Shown here one piece after another: positions 59,944 to 64,000 of a stretch of DNA of 64,000 nucleotides. Location of the stretch: NCBI RefSeq assembly GCF_002209555.1, contig NZ_NJIF01000003.1, forward strand, positions 930,001 through 994,000, read 5' to 3'. Below the pieces are notes generated by a model. That model did not search any database and was not told the origin of the DNA. It saw nothing but the letters and a program-made list of their open reading frames with translations. Source of the DNA: Achromobacter insolitus. Lineage in GTDB: Bacteria; Pseudomonadota; Gammaproteobacteria; Burkholderiales; Burkholderiaceae_B. Each line of letters starts with the position of its first letter. The stretch's first letter is position 1. The translations under genes and the position numbers were made by a program.

Positions 59944-60747
59944 ATGAGCAATGTGCGTGATCCGCAGCTTGAATCGCTGCTGGAAGCCGTGAACCGCCCC
60001 CGTCCCGAATTGGACGTGCTGGCGGAAGTGGCGTCGGGCCTGGGCTATGTGCGCGCCGAACGCTTCGCCGAACGCGTCTACGAAAGCCTCTTCTATGCCA
60101 TCGCCACCGGCAAGATCGCGCCCGGCAACAAGCTGCCCACGGAGCTCGAACTCGCCGCGCTGTTCGAGGTGTCGCGGCCCGTCGTGCGGCAGGCACTGGA
60201 CCGGTTGCGCGAGGACCAATTGGTGGATTCCATCCGCGGCTCGGGCACCTATGTGCGCGCCAAGCCGGAACTGATGGGCGGCATGCCCGCGGTGGACCCC
60301 GCGCGCCGCGTCGGCCACATCCTGGAAGGCCTGGAGCTGCGCATGGTGATCGAACCCGAATGCGCCTTCCTGGCCGCCCTGCGCCGTACCGACGAAGACT
60401 TGCGCGAAATGGACCGCATGCTGACCGGCTACGAAGAGGCCGATGCCTCAGGCGCCATCGCCCACCATCACGACTACGGCTTTCATCGCGCCATTGCGGC
60501 CGCCACCAGCAACCAGCGCTTCGTGCAAGTGCTGAAATCGTTGGAGTACGACGTCAGCCACGCCGTCAACGTCATGCGCCATCTGGTCCACAGCCAGCCC
60601 TGGAAGCGCACCCGCGCCGCCATCGAGGAACACCGCCACATCTATCGGCTCATCCAGGAACAGGATGCCGAGGGCGCGCGCAATGTCATGCGCGCCCATA
60701 TCGAAAAAGCCCGCAGCCGCATGCTGAACAGCGGCTCGGAACATTAA
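59944..60747 (+). CDS. GntR-family regulator, FCD subgroup
   Basis: 267 residues from ATG 59944 with AGGAG 8 nt upstream. The winged helix (YESLFYAIATGKIAPGNKLPTELELAALFEVSRPVVRQALDRLREDQLVDSIRGSGTYV) is followed by an FCD domain (ECAFLAALRRTDEDLREMD; HHHDYGFHRAIAAATSN; EEHRHIYRLI) with metal-binding His residues. An extra N-terminal 35 residues precede the usual start. It is probably autoregulated and controls the SDR downstream and the divergent aldehyde dehydrogenase. Confidence 0.92.
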   Translation: MSNVRDPQLESLLEAVNRPRPELDVLAEVASGLGYVRAERFAERVYESLFYAIATGKIAPGNKLPTELELAALFEVSRPVVRQALDRLREDQLVDSIRGSGTYVRAKPELMGGMPAVDPARRVGHILEGLELRMVIEPECAFLAALRRTDEDLREMDRMLTGYEEADASGAIAHHHDYGFHRAIAAATSNQRFVQVLKSLEYDVSHAVNVMRHLVHSQPWKRTRAAIEEHRHIYRLIQEQDAEGARNVMRAHIEKARSRMLNSGSEH

Positions 60748-60765
60748 GCAGGAAGCCTTTTGAAC

Positions 60766-61548
60766 ATGTCATCGCAACGCCCATCCCTGAACCTGGACCA
60801 GCAACTCGTCATCGTCACCGGCGCCAGCCGCGGCCTGGGCGCGGCCATTGCGCGCGCCTTCCTGCGCGAGGGCGCCAAGGTGGTCATCAACTATCTGAAC
60901 AGCGCCGACCGCGCGCAAGCCCTGGCGGCGACGGCGCCCGAACGCGCCCTGGCGGTACAGGCGGACGTGCGCGACCCTGCTGCCGTCGCCGCCATGTTCG
61001 CCCAAGCCAGCGCACACTTCGGCCAGCCCGTGGGCACGGTCGTCAATAACGCCCTGCCCGCCTTCCAGTTCAATGGCGACGCTCGACCGCACGCCGACAC
61101 GTTGGACTGGACGCATATGAATGCGCAGCTGGAAGGCAGCGTGCGCGCCGCGCTCAACACCACTCAGGCCGCTTTACCCGCCATGCGCGCCGCGGGCTAT
61201 GGACGCATCGTCAATGTAGGCACCAATCTGGTCCAGAATCCGGTGGTGCCATACCACGACTACACGGCGGCCAAGGCCGCGCTACTGGCTTTCACACGGA
61301 CGCTGTCGCACGAACTGGGCGCGGACGGTATCACCGTGAACATGGTGTCGGGCGGCTTGCTGCGCACCACCGACGCCTCCGCGGCAACCCCTGACGTGGT
61401 TTTCGACATGATTGCCGCGGGCACGCCGCTGCGCGAAGTCACGACGCCCGAGCAATTCGCCGACGCCGTGCTGTTCTTCGCCAGCCCCTGGTCTCGCGCG
61501 GTGACGGGCCAGAACCTGATCGTCGACGGCGGGTTGGTAAAGGGCTGA
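60766..61548 (+). CDS. short-chain dehydrogenase/reductase (FabG-like)
   Basis: 260 residues. Cofactor motif TGASRGLGAAIARAF, NNA at VVNNALPAF, and YxxxK in HDYTAAKAAL. The catalytic serine, normally 13 residues before the Tyr, is a threonine here (NVGTNLVQNP). The protein ends VDGGLVKG. ATG 60766 is preferred over the TTG at 60760, with AGGAAG 10 nt upstream. It is 18 nt after the GntR gene. The oxoacyl or hydroxyacyl substrate is unknown. The stop codon lies in a tandem 15-bp repeat. Confidence 0.88.
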   Translation: MSSQRPSLNLDQQLVIVTGASRGLGAAIARAFLREGAKVVINYLNSADRAQALAATAPERALAVQADVRDPAAVAAMFAQASAHFGQPVGTVVNNALPAFQFNGDARPHADTLDWTHMNAQLEGSVRAALNTTQAALPAMRAAGYGRIVNVGTNLVQNPVVPYHDYTAAKAALLAFTRTLSHELGADGITVNMVSGGLLRTTDASAATPDVVFDMIAAGTPLREVTTPEQFADAVLFFASPWSRAVTGQNLIVDGGLVKG

Positions 61549-61578
61549 TTGGTAAAAGGCTGATTGATTAAGGGCTGA
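61534..61578 (+). repeat. three tandem 15-bp repeats, each ending in an in-frame stop
   Basis: Units TTGGTAAAGGGCTGA, TTGGTAAAAGGCTGA and TTGATTAAGGGCTGA lie head to tail. The first is the last four codons plus stop of the SDR gene (Leu-Val-Lys-Gly-stop); the next two encode the same four residues, or Leu-Ile-Lys-Gly, and a stop again in the same frame. Confidence 0.9.
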
Positions 61579-61582
61579 TCCG

Positions 61583-61801
61583 TCAGGCCTGAAGGCGCCG
61601 CGCGCTGATTTCGACGGCGGCGTACTTGATGCCCTTGAGCGCGGCGTCCTCCGTCACGAAGGCGGAGTCGCCCACGCCTATCCTGGTCCAGTCACGGCCA
61701 GGCGCGGTGCGCACCCAGGCCTCGTAACCTTGCTGGGCGGCCAGCGGCCTGAGTTCATATTCGAGTTGGTGGCCGTTGAGCCTGATCACTCCGGTTCTCA
61801 T
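61583..61801 (-). CDS. small protein of unknown function
   Basis: 72 residues from ATG 61801 (AAGGG 9 nt upstream; a GTG at 61810 is too close to it). It reads like a compact beta-rich domain (GVIRLNGHQLEYELRPL; EAWVRTAPGRDWTRIGVGDSAFVTE; ALKGIKYAAVEISARRL). I do not recognise the family. It follows the next small gene by 17 nt on the same strand, and the two are probably one operon. Confidence 0.65.
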   Translation of the reverse strand: MRTGVIRLNGHQLEYELRPLAAQQGYEAWVRTAPGRDWTRIGVGDSAFVTEDAALKGIKYAAVEISARRLQA

Positions 61802-61818
61802 GATGGACACCCTTCGCG

Positions 61819-62064
61819 CTAGCGCCGGCCTGCAATGGCGCAGGCGCGCGCCACGCTACGTCCCGGGCCCGTCATGGGCGCCCCCCGGTAATCCTGCGCC
61901 CGCACCACCTCTGATACGCGCTGGCCGTCCGCCATCCATTGGCGGGCGACGCTCACGACATCCGTGAATTCGGGTTGCGGCCCATCCAGCAGCCAGCCAA
62001 CGATGGGGGCGCCGGGCATGCCGGCCACGCCAGGAGAAACCTGTTCCAAATCAAGGGGCTTCAT
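61819..62064 (-). CDS. small protein of unknown function
   Basis: 81 residues from ATG 62064 (MKPLDLEQVSPG). An in-frame ATG at 62076 would add four residues; GAGGAG lies between the two starts, almost touching the inner one, so the start is uncertain. A middle segment (VVSVARQWMADGQRVSEVVRAQDYRG) looks helical. No family recognised. It is the upstream partner of the 72-residue protein gene. Confidence 0.55.
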   Translation of the reverse strand: MKPLDLEQVSPGVAGMPGAPIVGWLLDGPQPEFTDVVSVARQWMADGQRVSEVVRAQDYRGAPMTGPGRSVARACAIAGRR

Positions 62065-62399
62065 ACTCCTCTCCATTCAGGAAACTGTTAGCGGAGCGTA
62101 GAGGCCCTTCGACGCCCAGTCATTAGGAAACCGCAAAAAGTAGAACATTTTGTATACCAAGCTATATCGCTCTCCGACGGGATCGCTCCAGCATGGGCCC
62201 CTGGTCCACTGGACATAGACGCTCACATATCAACGATTTTTCAGCGCAACTTGAGGCAGGCCGGCTTGCCCGGAAATCCGCGCCTCGCGGCTCGCCAACC
62301 ATAGCCCCGCTTACATCTATATCAAATGGGCTGCTACACCAAAAGACTAGGCCGCCCTAGAATCCGCTCATCGCCCCAAGGGCTGAGCAGGAGCCATCC
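62065..62399. other. intergenic region, AT-richer than its surroundings
   Basis: 335 nt with no supported gene. It holds a near-palindrome around GTATAC (62151-62160), which could belong to a promoter for the small genes to the left, and a perfect CTAGG-CCGC-CCTAG dyad (62347-62360) 40 nt upstream of the CigR-like gene. Nothing else is recognised. Confidence 0.5.
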
Positions 62400-62921
62400 A
62401 TGAGCCGCATGATCGCCAAGAAAATCCTCACCGCAGCCATCTGCTGCATGTTCGTTGCCGGCGGCGCCATGGCCGCCCCTCCCGAAGGCAAAGGCAAGCC
62501 TGACAATGCCGGCCAAGGACAAGGCAATGGCAAAGGCAATAGCAATGGCAACGGCAACAAAGGCGGCGGCTCGGGCAAAGGCAATAGTGGAAATGGCAAC
62601 TCGTCCAAAGGAAGCGGCAGCAATTCCGGCGACGTCAATGTGAGCTTGCGCCATGCCGGCATCACCATTTCGACCGCCCGAGGCTACGCGCAAGAGTATG
62701 GGTTGTCGGGCTACGGCTCGCTGCCGCCAGGCATCCGCAAAAACCTCGCCCGCGGCAAGCCTCTGCCCCCGGGAATTGCCAAGAAAATGGTTCCGGGCCC
62801 GATGCTTGCACGGCTTCCCGTCTACCCAGGCTATGAGTGGCGAGTCGCGGGGTCGGACCTCATTCTGGTCGCGGTGGCCACCGCCGTGGTGGCCGATGTG
62901 CTTTTCGATGTATTTGACTGA
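62400..62921 (+). CDS. CigR-like exported protein
   Basis: 173 residues. A signal peptide (cleavage near AMAAPP, residue 26) is followed by a Gly/Asn/Lys/Ser low-complexity stretch (about residues 29-77). The C-terminal domain has GYGSLPPGIRKNLARGKPLPPGIAKK and PGYEWRVAGSDLILV, ending in a hydrophobic helix (AVATAVVADVLFDVF). The LPPGI repeats and GxDLxLV match the CigR family, named for the Salmonella anti-virulence protein, whose members are RcnB-like. GCAGGAG precedes the ATG. Its role here is unknown. Confidence 0.75.
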   Translation: MSRMIAKKILTAAICCMFVAGGAMAAPPEGKGKPDNAGQGQGNGKGNSNGNGNKGGGSGKGNSGNGNSSKGSGSNSGDVNVSLRHAGITISTARGYAQEYGLSGYGSLPPGIRKNLARGKPLPPGIAKKMVPGPMLARLPVYPGYEWRVAGSDLILVAVATAVVADVLFDVFD

Positions 62922-62927
62922 CCCCGG

Positions 62928-62947
62928 CCGCGCATAATCAAGCGCGG
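62928..62947 (+). terminator. weak hairpin after the CigR-like gene
   Basis: CCGCGC, 8 nt, GCGCGG, starting 7 nt after the stop. There is no T-run. Possible terminator by position only. Confidence 0.3.
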
Positions 62948-63044
62948 TCATCGCGGCGCTGGGCAACCAGGCCGCGCTATTGCGTTGGGCTCCCCGCTTG
63001 TTTCATACTTTCCGTGCATTCATCTACTTTTGGAGGGATCACAA

Positions 63045-63275
63045 ATGTATGACGACATCCAAAAGCTGGGCGCAAAAGCCGCCCGCGATGGGTTGACGCT
63101 TTGGGATTGCCCCTTTTACCGCGCCGAGGCCATGCCGGGCCATACTGGCGAATCGATCACTGAGTGGCGGCTGAAAATCGACGCCTGGGAATGCGGATTT
63201 CTGGCGGCAGTCGAATCACGGACCCCTCCCCCTAGCTGCCGCCCCCCGCCCGCTCGCCGGCGGCATGCGATGTAG
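63045..63275 (+). CDS. small Rmf/CrpP-like protein
   Basis: 76 residues from ATG 63045 with GGAGGG 9-10 nt upstream. The core IQKLGAKAARDGLTLWDCPFY, then EWRLKIDAWECGFLAAVE, resembles the Rmf/CrpP family: small proteins with a helix, a CP motif and a W-x-x-G-F/W helix, related to ribosome modulation factor. The C-terminal 18 residues (Pro/Arg-rich) are not part of that domain. Function is not known; ribosome binding is suggested only by the family. Confidence 0.6.
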   Translation: MYDDIQKLGAKAARDGLTLWDCPFYRAEAMPGHTGESITEWRLKIDAWECGFLAAVESRTPPPSCRPPPARRRHAM

Positions 63276-63487
63276 CGCATCTGGCCGCGCGGCACGCCGC
63301 TTGCTACGCCACGTCTGCTGCAGCGCTCCGTTGCTTTCTCGTGCACGACCGTGGCAACGGGCGGTCTGACGCCTGGCGCGGGATCTTTACCCTCGCCAGG
63401 GCGCTGCGGCATGTGCGCGAAAAACGTTCGCGCGTTCCGTTGACCGCTCCCCTGGAGGCGAGCCTGCAAACGACGAGGGTCCGCGAC

Positions 63488-63730
63488 ATGCCAAAACACT
63501 ACTCTCATACCGATTCCGACAAGCTCCGACGCGGCCAGCCCACGGCGGACGCGCCGCCAGGCGGGCCGGAAAACCCCGACGCGGATACGAATTCCGGCTA
63601 TCCCGCAGGCGGAAAGGAGTTGCCCGAAGGAAAGGACGCCTATGGGCGTGACCGCAAGACGCAGGAACAAGCCGGAAAAACGAGACCGGAGGGCAGCCAG
63701 CCTGGCCGGGGATCCACCGCGAGCCGATAG
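63488..63730 (+). CDS. small hydrophilic protein of unknown function
   Basis: 80 residues from ATG 63488. The composition is strongly polar, Gly/Pro/Asp/Lys-rich, with no hydrophobic core (TADAPPGGPENPDADTNSG; GKELPEGKDAYGRDRKTQEQ), so it is probably disordered. The frame is open upstream but the residues there are not convincing. CTGGAGGCGAG lies about 30 nt upstream, too far to be a normal ribosome site. Coding status is likely but not certain. Confidence 0.5.
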   Translation: MPKHYSHTDSDKLRRGQPTADAPPGGPENPDADTNSGYPAGGKELPEGKDAYGRDRKTQEQAGKTRPEGSQPGRGSTASR

Positions 63731-63962
63731 TTTGGAACCGGACGCGAACGAGATCAGGAAGCACGCGTAGACAGTCGATGGGTGGTTGGCGCACGGGCGC
63801 CGACCTCAAGGCGCAAGGGAGCAAGGCGGCACGACCGGGTATCATCTGGCCTTGTCCCTGGCGCCCGCCAACCATGCCCGGACAGGCAGCCAGATCAGTC
63901 GCTGACACGGGTTTTGGTAGGCAGCCCACGAGCGCCGCATCAATAACCGGTCTACGCGAAAC

Positions 63963-64000
63963 ATGAAATTTGCCACTTGGAACGTGAACTCCCTGAACGT
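63963..64000 (+). CDS. xthA: exodeoxyribonuclease III, first codons (cut by window edge)
   Basis: Only 12 full codons are in the window, reading MKFATWNVNSLN, the highly conserved N-terminus of exonuclease III/AP endonuclease with the metal-ligand Asn. The enzyme cuts at abasic sites and degrades one strand of duplex DNA from the 3' end. The 232 nt between this start and the preceding small gene hold no other feature I can support. Confidence 0.75.
   Translation, partial: MKFATWNVNSLN

Noticed and set aside
62490-62630. GGCAAx repeats as a non-coding satellite
   Set aside because: They stay in frame in a gene with signal peptide and a recognised C-terminal domain.

Overview
The window is high-GC DNA with dense, often overlapping genes. 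The gene families point to a betaproteobacterium of the order Burkholderiales, most likely Alcaligenaceae (Achromobacter/Bordetella type). The clues are two Bug-type tricarboxylate-transporter binding proteins, many LysR and FCD-GntR regulators each beside a small catabolic operon, an NAD synthetase next to a PII gene, and a CigR-like protein. This assignment is inference from gene content; no 16S or tRNA gene was seen. No insertion sequence, phage gene or CRISPR array was recognised.

Layout. 1-306: start of a PhoX-type phosphatase (cut by the edge). 504-11856: a type II secretion system in three blocks, gspC-G-H-I-J-K-L-M-N on plus, gspD-gspE on minus, and gspF alone on plus. An orphan RelE/ParE toxin gene sits between gspN and gspE. 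11915-17427: PII protein, glutamine-dependent NAD synthetase, YbdG-type mechanosensitive channel, argininosuccinate lyase. 17508-19721: divergent LysR regulator and MFS exporter with two palindromes between them. 19684-30598: an aromatic-acid degradation locus: LuxR-type regulator, FAD monooxygenase, a small DUF2783-like protein, VOC protein, metallo-hydrolase, FAH-family hydrolase, maleylacetoacetate isomerase-like GST, MFS importer and class I fumarase. On the opposite strand lies a two-subunit extradiol dioxygenase resembling 2-aminophenol 1,6-dioxygenase. 30599-31075: intergenic region with operator-like palindromes and a minus-strand terminator that suggests an unannotated small RNA.

31076-36366: an exported dikinase-like ATP-grasp protein, then a Bug protein plus amidase divergent from a LysR gene. 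36433-41446: branched-chain 2-oxoacid dehydrogenase operon (E1alpha, E1beta, E2, E3). 41626-46687: small membrane protein, nitroreductase, and an operon of class III CoA-transferase, GntR regulator, enoyl-CoA hydratase and Bug protein. 46914-49917: MerR-type regulator and a Cd/Zn/Pb P-type ATPase with a very His-rich N-terminus. 49963-52845: SpeG-like acetyltransferase, a small helical unknown and a chemoreceptor. 52858-56787: LysR, MFS transporter and M81 peptidase. 56851-61548: 2H phosphoesterase, riboflavin synthase, aldehyde dehydrogenase divergent from GntR plus SDR. 61583-64000: small orphan proteins, a CigR-like exported protein, an Rmf/CrpP-like protein and the first codons of exonuclease III.

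The most interesting points are the aromatic locus, whose ring-opening enzyme is not obvious; the exported dikinase-like protein; the candidate small RNA at 30759-30945; the orphan toxin whose antitoxin appears deleted; and a threefold in-frame repeat of a gene's last four codons plus stop at 61534-61578.
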